64,000 nucleotides of DNA from Mesorhizobium sp. (lineage in GTDB: Bacteria; Pseudomonadota; Alphaproteobacteria; Rhizobiales; Rhizobiaceae). The stretch is taken from positions 372,001 through 436,000 of the forward strand of contig SAPZ01000002.1 in the NCBI GenBank assembly GCA_004020875.1. Reading direction: 5' to 3'. Below, piece by piece: positions 47,587-56,704 of the stretch. The notes under the pieces are model-generated. The model saw only the letters and a list, made by a program, of their open reading frames with translations, had not been told where the DNA came from and did no database searches. How positions within the stretch are numbered: the first letter of the stretch is position 1; every line of letters begins with the position of its first letter. The position numbers were made by a program, and so were the translations under genes.

Positions 47587-47847
47587 ATGGCCAGCCGTGC
47601 CACACAGACCGTCGTCCATTTTTCCGCGCCTTTCAGGCTGCCGGACTTCGATAGGGTGCAACCGGCGGGCGCCTATCGCGTCGACCATGTCGAGGAAGCG
47701 ATCGAAGGCGCCTCCTGGCTTGGCTGGCGACGTGTCGGCGCTTTCATTCACTTGCCTGGCGTCGGGATGCGCGGACCGACGCAGCAGATGGTGCCGATCA
47801 ATCCGGCGGACCTCGACGCCGCATTGGAAAAGGACAGACAATCATGA
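47587..47847 (+). CDS. hypothetical cassette gene A, right copy
   Basis: An 86-residue protein starting MASRATQTVVHFSAPFRLPD, with the motifs PAGAYRVDHVEEAIEGAS and PTQQMVPINPADLDAAL shared with 41173-41436. Its stop overlaps gene B as ATGA. Family unknown. Confidence 0.75.
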   Translation: MASRATQTVVHFSAPFRLPDFDRVQPAGAYRVDHVEEAIEGASWLGWRRVGAFIHLPGVGMRGPTQQMVPINPADLDAALEKDRQS

Positions 47848-48212
47848 CTTATATAAGCGCCCGGCAACCCGGCGCCCGCTCGCTCCGGCCCGCCCCCGCG
47901 ACCCATCTTTTTGGGGTAGGCCAGGTCGTCCGCCTGCGCGGCAATTTTGGCACGTTCCCCAAGACCTCGGAAGTCTACCACATCACCGGCACGCTCCCAC
48001 CAAGGGGAGATTCGCCGCAGTACCGCATCCGCAACGGCGGCGAACGGCATGAACGGGTGGCGACACAGGACAGCCTCGAACCGGTCCGTCCCTCGCAATC
48101 CAACGAAGGCACAACTCTCATCGAAAGGACGTTCGGCCATGGCCAAGGGACAGAGACGCAGCAATCGCGAGATCAGGAAGCCGAAGCAGGAAAAGGCACA
48201 GCCCAAGCCTGA
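47844..48212 (+). CDS. hypothetical cassette gene B, right copy
   Basis: A 122-residue protein with HLFGVGQVVRLRGN, EVYHITGTLPPRGDSPQYRI and the tail IERTFGHGQGTE, matching the left copy. The last 74 bases overlap gene C in a different frame, exactly as on the left. Confidence 0.75.
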   Translation: MTYISARQPGARSLRPAPATHLFGVGQVVRLRGNFGTFPKTSEVYHITGTLPPRGDSPQYRIRNGGERHERVATQDSLEPVRPSQSNEGTTLIERTFGHGQGTETQQSRDQEAEAGKGTAQA

Positions 48213-48282
48213 GAGCGCATTCGGCAACCCGATCAAGCTCGCCGCGAGCGGCAACGCTTCGCGCGGCAACGGCAAGGGCTGA
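48139..48282 (+). CDS. 47-residue basic protein (cassette gene C, right copy)
   Basis: MAKGQRRSNREIRKPKQEKA followed by a Gly/Ser/Asn tail ending NGKG. AAAGGAC lies eight bases before the ATG. Matches the left copy at 40759-40890. Confidence 0.75.
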   Translation: MAKGQRRSNREIRKPKQEKAQPKPESAFGNPIKLAASGNASRGNGKG

Positions 48283-48316
48283 TGACTGCGGCGGGGGAGA
48301 CCGGCGGGCAAGAACG

Positions 48317-48550
48317 ATGAAGATCGTGATCGAATTCTACAGGACCCGCAACGCGGACGATGCTCCATGCCGTCGTCGGTCGTGAACCGTGGAGGTCGAC
48401 GATCTCGACGGTGCCATTGCAGTAGCGGCTGTTGGCGCGGACCCTCGACATGCCGCAACGCCCGACCGCATGACGATCACCGGCGCGGACGGCAAATTGC
48501 ACTATTGCGGCATCATCGGTTCGGAAGCGGTGAGTGAAGGAAGGCAATGA
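48317..48550 (+). pseudogene. frameshifted cassette gene D, right copy
   Basis: Starts MKIVIEFYRTRNADDA like the left copy. An extra base then shifts the frame to a stop at about residue 23, and a second shift restores homology (VEVDDLDGAIAVA; GKLHYCGIIGSEA). Intact counterpart at 40486-40728. Confidence 0.8.
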
Positions 48551-48876
48551 TCATGAATACACGCGTCAATGAAACCGAACGGAAGCGAATTGCCGCCGCG
48601 ATCAGCGTCTGGGAAAATGAAGGCGGTGCGCCCGGCCAGGATTCCATGCACCATCAATATGGCCGTCGTATCGAAGCCGACCATTCCTGGACAATTTATC
48701 ATGTGTTTACTGGCGTTCCGGCGCGCTTCGGCGGCGATGCCATGACCGGCCTGAGCCGTATGGATGCAACCAGCGGCATGTTGCGTCTCAACCTGCGCAA
48801 TGCCGAGCGCCGCAGGGAACGCATCGAACTCTCTTCCTTCAGGGCAGTCCCGGAACTGGCGGAGTGCGGGTCATGA
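48547..48876 (+). CDS. hypothetical cassette gene E, right copy
   Basis: A 109-residue protein with HHQYGRRIEADHSWTIYHVF, the same core as the left copy, and an Arg-rich C-terminal helix (NLRNAERRRERIEL). The ATG overlaps the end of the broken gene D as ATGA. Family unknown. Confidence 0.75.
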   Translation: MIMNTRVNETERKRIAAAISVWENEGGAPGQDSMHHQYGRRIEADHSWTIYHVFTGVPARFGGDAMTGLSRMDATSGMLRLNLRNAERRRERIELSSFRAVPELAECGS

Positions 48877-49148
48877 CGCTGGCCTTCCCCAACCCAAGCC
48901 GCAGCTTCGACGAAACGCGCAACGCCGTTCGCTTCATGGGCCATGACGGCATGTTCCAAATCCGCTTTTTCGTTGAGGCGAGCGCACTCACGAAGTCGGA
49001 TGCCGCTAGACGAGAGGTGGGGGCGCTGAAAGCTAAATGCCTGTCGGCCTTCGACGCGTTGCGCACATCCATCTACGATGTCGCGCGCGAGACCTATTCC
49101 CACGGTCGCCGCGATTCCTACACGCTGACCGCCGCGGATTTCCGCTAG
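48873..49148 (+). CDS. DUF1488 protein (cassette gene F, right copy)
   Basis: A 91-residue DUF1488 protein, MTLAFPNPSRSFDETRNAVR to the end RRDSYTLTAADFR, the same length as the left copy. It is coupled to gene E by an ATGA overlap. Confidence 0.88.
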   Translation: MTLAFPNPSRSFDETRNAVRFMGHDGMFQIRFFVEASALTKSDAARREVGALKAKCLSAFDALRTSIYDVARETYSHGRRDSYTLTAADFR

Positions 49149-49158
49149 GCGGATCTCC

Positions 49159-49986
49159 ATGCTGATCCGCTATGGCTATGAGATCACGCTGGCGTGCCAG
49201 CAGCCCACCGCGCTGGTCTGCCTGCTATCGGTCCATGAGGATCGCGCCGCCGACATCAGGGTGCCGGAAACGACGTTCACCAATCCCGACATACGGGTCT
49301 CTACCTACCGCGATCTCTTCGGGAACCGTTGCCGGCGTCTTGTCGCGCCGGCGGGCGACCTGACGATGTGGGGCGATGCTACGATCGAGGACGACGGCAG
49401 GCCGGACCGGCTGGCGCCTGATGCCCGAGAACTGCCGGTGCCGGACCTTCCGGACGACAGCCTCGTTTACCTCTTGGGCAGCCGCTATTGCGAGACCGAC
49501 CGCCTCAGCCAAATCGCTTGGGATACTTTCGGCGCTTTTGCTCCAGGATGGGGTCGGGTGCAGGCGATCTGCGACTTCGTCCACAATCACATCCGCTTCG
49601 ACTATATGCGGGCCCGCTCGACGCGAACGGCCTTCGAGGCCTATCACGAGCGCGTCGGCGTCTGTCGAGATTTCGCGCATCTTGCCGTCACGTTCTGCCG
49701 CTGTCTCAATATTCCCGCCCGCTACGTCAACGGCCATCTAGGCGACATCGGCGTGCTGGTCGTCGATCCGATGGATTTCAGCGCCTGGATCGAGGTCTTC
49801 CTCGATGGTCAGTGGCATACCTTCGATCCGCGCAACAACACGCGGCGGATCGGGAGGATCGTAGTCGCGCGTGGCCGCGACGCGGCAGACATCCCGTTGA
49901 TCAATTCGTTCGGCCCGCATGTCTTGAAGGGGTTTCGGGTTTGGACCTATGAGGTGCCAGAACCGACTACGCGACAGGTATTCTGA
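49159..49986 (+). CDS. transglutaminase-like cysteine protease family protein
   Basis: A 275-residue protein with an N-terminal beta domain and a transglutaminase-like core: FVHNHIRFDYM, the nucleophile region ERVGVCRDFAHLAVTFCRCL, and FSAWIEVFLDGQWHTFDPRN with the acidic residue. The usual catalytic His before AW is Ser here (FSAW); His in GQWHTF might substitute or the protein may be inactive. It starts 10 bases after DUF1488 and so closes the right-arm operon. Confidence 0.85.
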   Translation: MLIRYGYEITLACQQPTALVCLLSVHEDRAADIRVPETTFTNPDIRVSTYRDLFGNRCRRLVAPAGDLTMWGDATIEDDGRPDRLAPDARELPVPDLPDDSLVYLLGSRYCETDRLSQIAWDTFGAFAPGWGRVQAICDFVHNHIRFDYMRARSTRTAFEAYHERVGVCRDFAHLAVTFCRCLNIPARYVNGHLGDIGVLVVDPMDFSAWIEVFLDGQWHTFDPRNNTRRIGRIVVARGRDAADIPLINSFGPHVLKGFRVWTYEVPEPTTRQVF

Positions 49987-50175
49987 GCCAGGCAGCCACG
50001 CGTTCCGCGATAGACGGATCCTTCCTGCCCAGCGCTGCGGCCGCTTCGGGCGGCAGGCAGCCTGACGAGAAGGAGGCGACCGATGAGGCGTTGGGAGCCC
50101 TTGCTGAACCTCACCGACATCTTCGCTAATGTATTACGTAGAGGGTTGGGTTAATCGTCGACGGCCGGTAGTGTC

Positions 50176-50328
50176 TCAGTTTGAATTAAGGGCGGCCTCT
50201 TTCAAGAGCGCCACGATCTTGTCGGGCACGTCGGTTGGCACGTTGAAGAACGAATGCAAGAGGAAATAGCTCGCCAACTGAGCGCGGACTTCCGCGCTAC
50301 CCATGATAACATGTAAGTCAGGCTTCAC
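50176..50328 (-). CDS. 50-residue hypothetical protein
   Basis: From the GTG at 50328 (GGGAGAG upstream) the frame reads VKPDLHVIMGSAEVRAQLAS and ends KIVALLKEAALNSN; it is helical. The frame remains open upstream to 50421. Family unknown. Confidence 0.5.
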   Translation of the reverse strand: MKPDLHVIMGSAEVRAQLASYFLLHSFFNVPTDVPDKIVALLKEAALNSN

Positions 50329-50902
50329 GGTCGCTCTCCCTACGATAGGGAAAGCCGAGGGAGTGCACGATAGGCGTTCCCTCGGCTCTCGACCTTCCGA
50401 TGGTTTCACAGCGGAGACCATCGGTCAGTGGCACAACAAATGGCGACGGTAATGGTTCCGACTCTTAATGTATTTCGGGAACGCCTGCCTGTGACCCGAC
50501 ATGCCGTCAGCGCCGGACTTCGGAATTAAGTTAGTTGGGCAGGCTGGTGGCCGACACCCCGCCCTACCACCAGCCCCGTCGCCGGCTTCTCCAGTGGGTG
50601 GAGATCAGCGCCCAGGGGCACGCTAGCACTTACAGCTTGATGAGTCAGATCTAGTTTTCAATGCGGCTACCGGAGCGGCCTCGGGGGTCCAGTCGATAAA
50701 GCGCGAGAAAAGCTGGACACTCTCGATAGCCTTGGCAACGCTCGATTTTCTCGTTCATTCTGTCTGGCGCCTCCCGGAACATCGCTTCTACTCCTAAAAC
50801 CCGGCAAGGGTGTTCGCCGCCGCAAAACGTGCTGTGCCGAACCGAGCGATTTGGACGAGTGCATGCACCTGTGTTCGGGTTCTTTGGCTGAGAGGACTGG
50901 TC
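50329..50902. other. intergenic region with inverted repeat arm
   Basis: No gene is supported; contains the right inverted-repeat arm at 50537-50630. Confidence 0.5.
50537..50630. repeat. inverted repeat, right arm
   Basis: Matches the reverse complement of 37387-37470 over most of its length, with an insertion of about a dozen bases after GGGCAGGCTGG. Confidence 0.85.
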
Positions 50903-51085
50903 ATGGAGAACCACACCCGCCTATGCTACACGAGTTCCAATGGTGACCCCTGGCTTCTCGCGAAGCTTCGCGCCCCGGGCGAAATCACGGCCAGGCACGA
51001 GCCGAATGACGCATCCGGAGGGAGAACATCCGACATCGATGTCGAAACATTCGCCGCATCAAAGTCGGGATCGCAAGAACACTAG
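50903..51085 (+). pseudogene. shortened paralogue of 38061-38318
   Basis: MENHTRLCYTSSNGDPWLLA, then EPNDASGGRTSDIDVETF, then a TAG. The next codons in frame (ALIDLIRQLEPRRDQLERQ) match the helical tail of the 38061 paralogue, so a nonsense change probably cut the protein from about 85 to 60 residues. A functional short form cannot be excluded. Confidence 0.65.
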
Positions 51086-51330
51086 GCATTGATTGACCTC
51101 ATACGACAACTGGAGCCGCGACGGGACCAACTCGAGCGCCAAGCCACTGACTGCGATCCTTCAAACGACGACAAGAGCGCCATTGTCTCGCGGCCAAGCA
51201 ACGACAAAGCCTCCACCAAACGTCTATTATGAGGCGCAAAGCTGCCGTTCCGGACGGATAAATGCGATGCTCCGTTGGCAAGATCAACTTCTTGAATCAA
51301 CTTTGGCGCACTGCTTCGTAACCCATTGGC

Positions 51331-51442
51331 AAATAACGATTATGTTAGTCGCTGAGGGACGGCCTTTACCACGGAAAGTCAATAGTTTGCAGGTGGTTCG
51401 CCAATCCATGTCCTTCGTGTGATTTGTGGGGTCTGGCGAACC
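51331..51442. repeat. direct repeat copy B (possible attachment-site element)
   Basis: Starts AAATAACGATTATG and ends GGTTCGCCA ... GTCTGGCGAACC. It aligns in the same orientation with 36161-36274 (112 versus 114 bases). The terminal GGTTCGCCA/TGGCGAACC pair can form a hairpin or be a recombinase site. Confidence 0.75.
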
Positions 51443-51650
51443 GGATAAGAATCCGAAATGAGCCACCTTCTTATTCGCTAAATCTGAAGGTCGATTCCTG
51501 CCGGGAATCATCACTTAGGCTCGCTATAGGCTCAGCTGACGTTGTTAAGGTCGGTATTCCGGGCAACAGCGCCCTATCGCTCACTGAAAATCCGCGTATC
51601 GGTGGTTTGAATCCGCCCCCTGTCGTGACATCGTCAGGCTTTGATTATGG

Positions 51651-52057
51651 TCAGATATCGAGGATGCCAACAACTCACCGCGTAGCTCGGCATGGACCCG
51701 CCGCCTTGTTGCCGGGCGTGAGCACAATCTCTCCTATCATACAGCGCAATGTCTCGGCGGCTGGGCGACCGTCGCATGGATCAACGAACGCTTGCGTGAG
51801 TTGCTCGACCCGTTGCCGCAGAGAGTGGGGATATTGAGATGCAGGTCGGGCACGTCGGTGGGCGCCACCCGACGCGCGGTGATCTCCGCCTTCTGTCTAT
51901 CCAGGTCTTCCATTCTCGCTTCCACCGAAGGTTGGTACAGGCCATCCTCGATCGCGCCCATGATGCCGACGATTGCGCGTTCGATCTTGTCGAGCGCCTT
52001 GCGGTCTTGTTCGCTTTGCGCGCGATGCTCCCTGGTTAAGGCGGTTGGTCTCCTTGC
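51651..52057 (-). pseudogene. C-terminal fragment of a large serine recombinase
   Basis: Minus-strand translation gives DRKALDKIERAIVGIMGAIE and DVPDLHLNIPTLC; after a frameshift it continues RQRVEQLTQAFVDPCDGRPA and CMIGEIVLTPGNKAAG. This is the coiled-coil end of resolvase-type site-specific recombinases. The catalytic N-terminus is absent. It marks the right side of the island. Confidence 0.78.
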
Positions 52058-52219
52058 TGTAGGCCTGATGAAGCTGAGCCTGACGCTGGGCTTACGCATG
52101 CACATCCCGAACGGCGATTCAATAGCGCAGCGGTTTTTCGGTTCCGTTAGCAATGGCTAAAGAGAGGTGGAACTTTCAAGGCGTCGTCAATGTTCTTCAA
52201 CATTCAGGAGGACGCACAC

Positions 52220-52408
52220 ATGGCAGACGACAAGACCAATCGGGATTTTCGCGACCGCGACCGGGTTTCCGCTGACGAGGATTACGAGGTGGAATATTTC
52301 GCGAAAAAGGTCGGGCTGACGGCCCAACAGGTTCGCGAGCTGATCAAGAAGCACGGCAACGACCGGGCCACTCTTGAGCGTGAGGCCAAGGCCTTACAGA
52401 CGCGGTGA
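52220..52408 (+). CDS. DUF3606 protein
   Basis: A 62-residue DUF3606 protein (VEYFAKKVGLTAQQVRELIK; HGNDRATLEREAKAL), with GGAGGA before the ATG. A second member lies at 61729-61947. Function unknown. Confidence 0.85.
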   Translation: MADDKTNRDFRDRDRVSADEDYEVEYFAKKVGLTAQQVRELIKKHGNDRATLEREAKALQTR

Positions 52409-52484
52409 TAAAAAGCCAGGTTTCAACGCTCAGTTCACCTGACGGGCAGACGTTCGCATTTGCAGACACAACCCTGCCTCCTTG

Positions 52485-52715
52485 CTAGGGCAGGTCGCGT
52501 GCATAAAACCTAAGCTCGGCAATGTGTATCATCCGGCCACTCGGATCTCGAAGCTGGATCGCGAGGGATCTGAAAGGGTTGTGAAACAAATCCGCTGCGA
52601 CTTCGAGAACCGTCCGTGCCGCCTCAGCCTTGGCCGCCTCGGCAGTGTCGAACTCCACGCCTGTATCATCGGCGGTGAGAACGCTATCCTGGACGAGGTC
52701 GAAAAAGAACCGCAT
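52485..52715 (-). CDS. DUF6894-type small protein
   Basis: A 76-residue protein MRFFFDLVQDSVLTADDTGV ... RSLAIQLRDPSGRMIHIAEL, matching the DUF6894 family common in rhizobia. I chose the ATG at 52715, where the family pattern starts. Function unknown. Confidence 0.8.
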   Translation of the reverse strand: MRFFFDLVQDSVLTADDTGVEFDTAEAAKAEAARTVLEVAADLFHNPFRSLAIQLRDPSGRMIHIAELRFYARDLP

Positions 52716-52891
52716 TGTCACAAACCCAAAAGAACTCAACGCGTTCCAAGGCTGCGCGATTCAACCTCAAGTTAGGGCTCGACAATAACAAAGGAAGCCC
52801 TAGTTTAATAACATCGCTGGCAATGCCATGGCGCCGGCGCTGAGAGAACGAACATCTGTGCTCCCGCCCAAATCAGAAGGAGGAGCAATCG

Positions 52892-53599
52892 ATGCGCTCT
52901 GAAAATTCACCTCTCCCGCTATTCCAGAAAACGCTGGCACTCAGCCCGGCAGAGACCGAAGCGCTGTTGGACGTTCCGGTTCGACGCGTATCTTTGACTT
53001 CCGACGAACCGATTGTTCGCAGAGGAGATCAGTCGACCAGCTGCATTCTCATTGTTGATGGGATGCTGGCAACGTCTAAAGTCGTTGCCAGCGGCCGGCG
53101 CCAGATCACCGCCGTCCATATCGCGGGCGACTTCCCCGACCTTATGAGCCTGCATTTGGATCATGCGGACAGCGACATAAGATCAATTGGAAAGTCTGAA
53201 ATAGTTTCGGTTGGCCATGCTCATCTTAGAAGGCTTGCGCTGGACCACCCAACCGTCGGCGCAAAATTGTGGCGAGTAAGCCTGGTCGACGCTGCCGTTG
53301 CAAGAGAATGGATTGCAAATCTTGGGCAGCGGGACGCCATCTCCCGGATGGCCCATGTGCTCTGTGAGATTTTGGTGCGTATGCAGGTTGCCGGCCTCGC
53401 TGTCAGGAATTCCTGCCGAATGCCCCTAACTCAGCTCAATCTGTCCGAGGTCACTGGTATGTCGGTGGTGCATGTCAATCGCGTTTTGCAGGAACTGAGG
53501 CACAGGAATCTAATCACGCTCGCGCTTGGCCATCTTGACGTTCTCAACTGGGCAGCTCTCGCGAAACTTGCGGACTTCAACAAGGATTACCTGCACTAG
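52892..53599 (+). CDS. Crp/Fnr-family transcriptional regulator
   Basis: A 235-residue regulator with an N-terminal cyclic-nucleotide-binding-like beta roll (ILIVDGMLATSKVVASGRRQ) and a C-terminal winged helix (LTQLNLSEVTGMSVVHVNRV). No N-terminal Cys cluster for an FNR Fe-S centre is present, so it is not a classical oxygen sensor. AGGAGGAG precedes the ATG. Confidence 0.92.
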   Translation: MRSENSPLPLFQKTLALSPAETEALLDVPVRRVSLTSDEPIVRRGDQSTSCILIVDGMLATSKVVASGRRQITAVHIAGDFPDLMSLHLDHADSDIRSIGKSEIVSVGHAHLRRLALDHPTVGAKLWRVSLVDAAVAREWIANLGQRDAISRMAHVLCEILVRMQVAGLAVRNSCRMPLTQLNLSEVTGMSVVHVNRVLQELRHRNLITLALGHLDVLNWAALAKLADFNKDYLH

Positions 53600-53701
53600 C
53601 CGCTCCCGTCCGTCCGTGCAGAGTACCTGCCGCACCATCGACACCGACCATTCGCGCGGCATCACCTCCCATGTGCCAACAAAGCGAACGAATCCACGCG
53701 A

Positions 53702-53911
53702 TTAGCGCCCGAGGGGCAATTTCGACGCCGTTAGCAGTTCGTCTTCATCCCGAATGCCGGCCAGGTAATTTGCCATGATCCTGGACGCGAGAGCCTCGCG
53801 TCGTTCCGGTGACTGATGTTCGTTTTTCAGCTTGTCGAAGACGCGACCGAGCAGGGCGACATCTGACGAGCTGAAGACCCCGGCCTCTTTGGCTCTTTTG
53901 TGAATAGGCAT
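53702..53911 (-). CDS. 69-residue hypothetical protein
   Basis: MPIHKRAKEAGVFSSSDVAL then a helical region (RREALASRIMANYLAGIRDE). GGAGG lies before the ATG at 53911. It resembles short conserved rhizobial proteins with no known role. Confidence 0.7.
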   Translation of the reverse strand: MPIHKRAKEAGVFSSSDVALLGRVFDKLKNEHQSPERREALASRIMANYLAGIRDEDELLTASKLPLGR

Positions 53912-54153
53912 GGGCCCCTCCTGATTGACTATCAAGAACCCCTAGTTCCACCGGTGCTCCGGGCTACAGGATGTGCATAGCACACGGGGCTTGCCTTCAC
54001 ATATGTTATACTGAAAGGTTCATCGCGCCCTCCTAGCCCTACGAGAAGGCCTATCACGCGTCGAGGTGCAGCCTAAAATGTTAGATGCCGGGCACATGCG
54101 GAGCAGGCTGGTGCCTGACTCGGCCTAATGCTGAGCCCTCGCCCGTGTTTTAA

Positions 54154-54396
54154 TCAAAGCGAGGGTCTGGGCTGCACAAGATTGCCGTCGACCTGGGCAG
54201 GCAAATTTGAGTGCGTCGACGCCTTTATGGATCCGGTGATAACCGCGTCGGGCGGGAGCAGGATGACCATCTTGCCCTTATGGTGCTCGGGCAATAGCGG
54301 CTGGCTGGAAAAGAAGAGGATGACCGCCAGGATACCAATAAACATAAGGGAGGCGAATAGGTTTGAATCATTTCGCCAAGCTGCATGCGCATTCAC
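54154..54396 (-). CDS. possible small membrane protein
   Basis: A frame with one hydrophobic helix (LFASLMFIGILAVILFFSSQ). It could start at the GTG at 54396 (80 residues) or the ATG at 54345. No clear ribosome site; weakly supported. Confidence 0.35.
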   Translation of the reverse strand: MNAHAAWRNDSNLFASLMFIGILAVILFFSSQPLLPEHHKGKMVILLPPDAVITGSIKASTHSNLPAQVDGNLVQPRPSL

Positions 54397-54721
54397 CCGG
54401 GCAAAGAACACCGCCACGTCGCAGGGCCGCGGCGGGTGTCTGCCTCGCAACTCGAACTGACGATGAAAGGACTGATGTTCGCCAGCCTGTGATATCAAAT
54501 CGAATGGCCGCGAATACGTTTCCCCCTTGGGACCTATGCGCCCTGACTTCGGTCGGAATTGCGAGTTGAGGTGCAAACCAGACAGTCTCTTGCGCCGCGC
54601 TGGACCTGATCCAATCACCGCCAGCGCATAGGCCGGCTTGCCAAAGCAAGAGCCGATCCTACTCCGTCACCTGGGCAAGCGGGGCTTCGGGCGGAGCTAC
54701 CGCGAACAGGCGAGCGAGAGG

Positions 54722-55120
54722 TCAGGACTGTTCCGGGCCGGCGGCATTCGACGGGTCGTTCATCAAGCTCGACAACGCCGTGACGATCTGAGGCATGAAG
54801 AACGGCTTGCTGATCATAATGCTGTTGGGCACGCCCTCGGCGCCCCATTGGCCAGCGCTGTCACCGCTGACATAGACCACGGGAATCCTCGGGTTTGACT
54901 GGCGCACACAGCGCGCCAGTTCCCAGCCGGATTGGCCAGACCCGAGCCTGATATCCGAAAGAAGCGCCTTGAACCGATTCGGGGCAACATCAAAAGCAGC
55001 GATGGCCTCGGCCGCATTCCTTACCCCGACAACCTCGAAGCCTGCCTCCTCGAGTCCGGACTCCAGGTCGACGAGGATCATGGCCTCGTCCTCGACAACC
55101 AGAACTGCTGGCGCGTCCAT
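54722..55120 (-). CDS. single-domain response regulator
   Basis: A 132-residue receiver domain: VLVVEDEAMILVDLESGLEE with the acidic pair, phospho-acceptor in LLSDIRLGSG, and the conserved Lys in MISKPF. No output domain follows. GAGGG lies six bases before the ATG at 55120. It may relay phosphate from an HWE kinase. Confidence 0.9.
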   Translation of the reverse strand: MDAPAVLVVEDEAMILVDLESGLEEAGFEVVGVRNAAEAIAAFDVAPNRFKALLSDIRLGSGQSGWELARCVRQSNPRIPVVYVSGDSAGQWGAEGVPNSIMISKPFFMPQIVTALSSLMNDPSNAAGPEQS

Positions 55121-55194
55121 CCCGTGCCCTCTTTGGAGCATGCAACTCCGGAAAACGATTTAAGTTCCTGCTAATGCTGGATTTCCTGCCTCGC

Positions 55195-55299
55195 CTAAAG
55201 CCCCTGCGGGCGTTTTCGCACCATCTTGTCGCCTTCGATGAAGCGGTCCATGCGCTCGTGCAGGGTCGAGACGCTGCCTTTCAGGTCACGCATGATCAT
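55195..55299 (-). pseudogene. short fragment of an unknown gene
   Basis: Frame MIMRDLKGSVSTLHERMDRF ending KMVRKRPQGL; the open frame continues upstream without a start. It looks like the C-terminal piece of a helical protein but I cannot name it. Confidence 0.3.
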
Positions 55300-55685
55300 C
55301 CGCAATTTGCCGATCACGTTAATCTAGGCGCCAAATGATCGCCTCCACAGTCCGGACATGCCGGACGGGCCCTGCTGCCTTCAGTCACATGGGCTGTCAG
55401 CCGACGGTGGCTGACAAGGAAGGCGATCCGGTTCAACTCAATGATCTGCACACCTAGCCGAAAGGCCTAGCCGTCAGCATACGACTGCGCGAATTCCTCG
55501 GCTTCAAAGGAAAAGTGAGGGTCTTTCCATAGGAGGTCACGCGTACTGCCCGGGAGGCAAAGCATGGGCCAGGCGAGCCAGAAAAAGCAGGCCGGAATTG
55601 CATGCAGGCATCTCCTCGCGTCTCGACAGGCTCGATGGAGCGAATTGTCAAACAGCGAGTTAGGCTGCCGAGACGGAGACACAGA
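55300..55685. other. intergenic region without a supported gene
   Basis: No domain-bearing frame was found before the DUF1003 gene. Confidence 0.4.
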
Positions 55686-56252
55686 ATGAATCCTAAACCC
55701 GCCCCCGTAGGCTACGCCACGCCAACCACCCCGGCGGCGGAAGGCCTGGCCCCTGCCCTGGCCCGGAACATAGAGTCACTGGTCGAGAGGCGGAAACGGG
55801 ACGCCAAGACAGCATCCTTGGAGGAACGCACAGCTGCGGCCATCAGCAGATTCGCCGGCAGCATGGCATTCGTCTACATCCACCTTGCCTTCTTTGGGGC
55901 GTGGATTGCGGTCAATCTCGGGGTCGTAACCTTTATCAAGCCGTTCGATCCATCCCTGGTCGTTCTGGCCATGTTGGCTTCGGTCGAGGCGATTTTTCTG
56001 TCGACCTTCGTGCTGATCAACCAGAACCGGATGGCGGCGGAGGACGATGCCAGGGCGGACCTCGATCTGCAGGTCAGCCTTCTGAACGAACACGAGACGA
56101 CTAAGCTCATCAAGCTGGTGGAAGAGATTGCCAAGCGCCTGGACGTCAACACCGAAGCAGACGACGAACTGAATGAGCTCAAGCGTGACGTGGCACCCGA
56201 AGCTGTGCTGGACAAGATCGAAGAGGTCGGCGAGCGCAAGACGCCGAGTTGA
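55686..56252 (+). CDS. DUF1003 membrane protein
   Basis: A 188-residue protein with two membrane helices (FVYIHLAFFGAWIAVNLGVV; LVVLAMLASVEAIFLSTFVL), the DUF1003 pattern NQNRMAAEDDARADLDLQVS and a charged coiled-coil-like tail. The ATG at 55686 gives the family-typical start. Function unknown. Confidence 0.9.
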   Translation: MNPKPAPVGYATPTTPAAEGLAPALARNIESLVERRKRDAKTASLEERTAAAISRFAGSMAFVYIHLAFFGAWIAVNLGVVTFIKPFDPSLVVLAMLASVEAIFLSTFVLINQNRMAAEDDARADLDLQVSLLNEHETTKLIKLVEEIAKRLDVNTEADDELNELKRDVAPEAVLDKIEEVGERKTPS

Positions 56253-56704
56253 CTCGGCGCAAAGCTACTTCGGCTCACCAATCGGGTGGCTCTAACTCCT
56301 ATTTGCCCGGAAGCGCCTCACGCGACTGCGCGAACCACAGCTCTCGTCCGAACACCATCATCGACGGCCGCCGTGGAAGCGTCGAGGAAAAGCCAACCGC
56401 AGTTCGGTCCCGGGCATTGGCGCACGCTCCGGCGAAGTTGCCGATCCGCCAAGAACGACGCTGCGCTAGGCGCTACACGGAGACGAACGGCTTCGAAGCC
56501 ACCTTCCTTTGCCCATCCCAGAAAAGCATACCATCGGCCTCACAAAGCACGCGCCTGCACAAGGATTCCTGAGGCGTTTAGCGGACCTTCAGCGCAGCAA
56601 GGGAATGGCGCGGCACAAGGAACCGGCGTTTACTTCTGGCGTTGTTTCGGGTCGCAATGCTGCCGGAGCTGCCCGGCGCCGTATTCTCATGAGGGGAAGC
56701 AAAC
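56253..56704. other. intergenic region without a supported gene
   Basis: Several overlapping short frames occur but none shows a domain or ribosome site. It should hold the promoter of the KaiC-like operon; I see no clear -35/-10 match. Confidence 0.4.
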
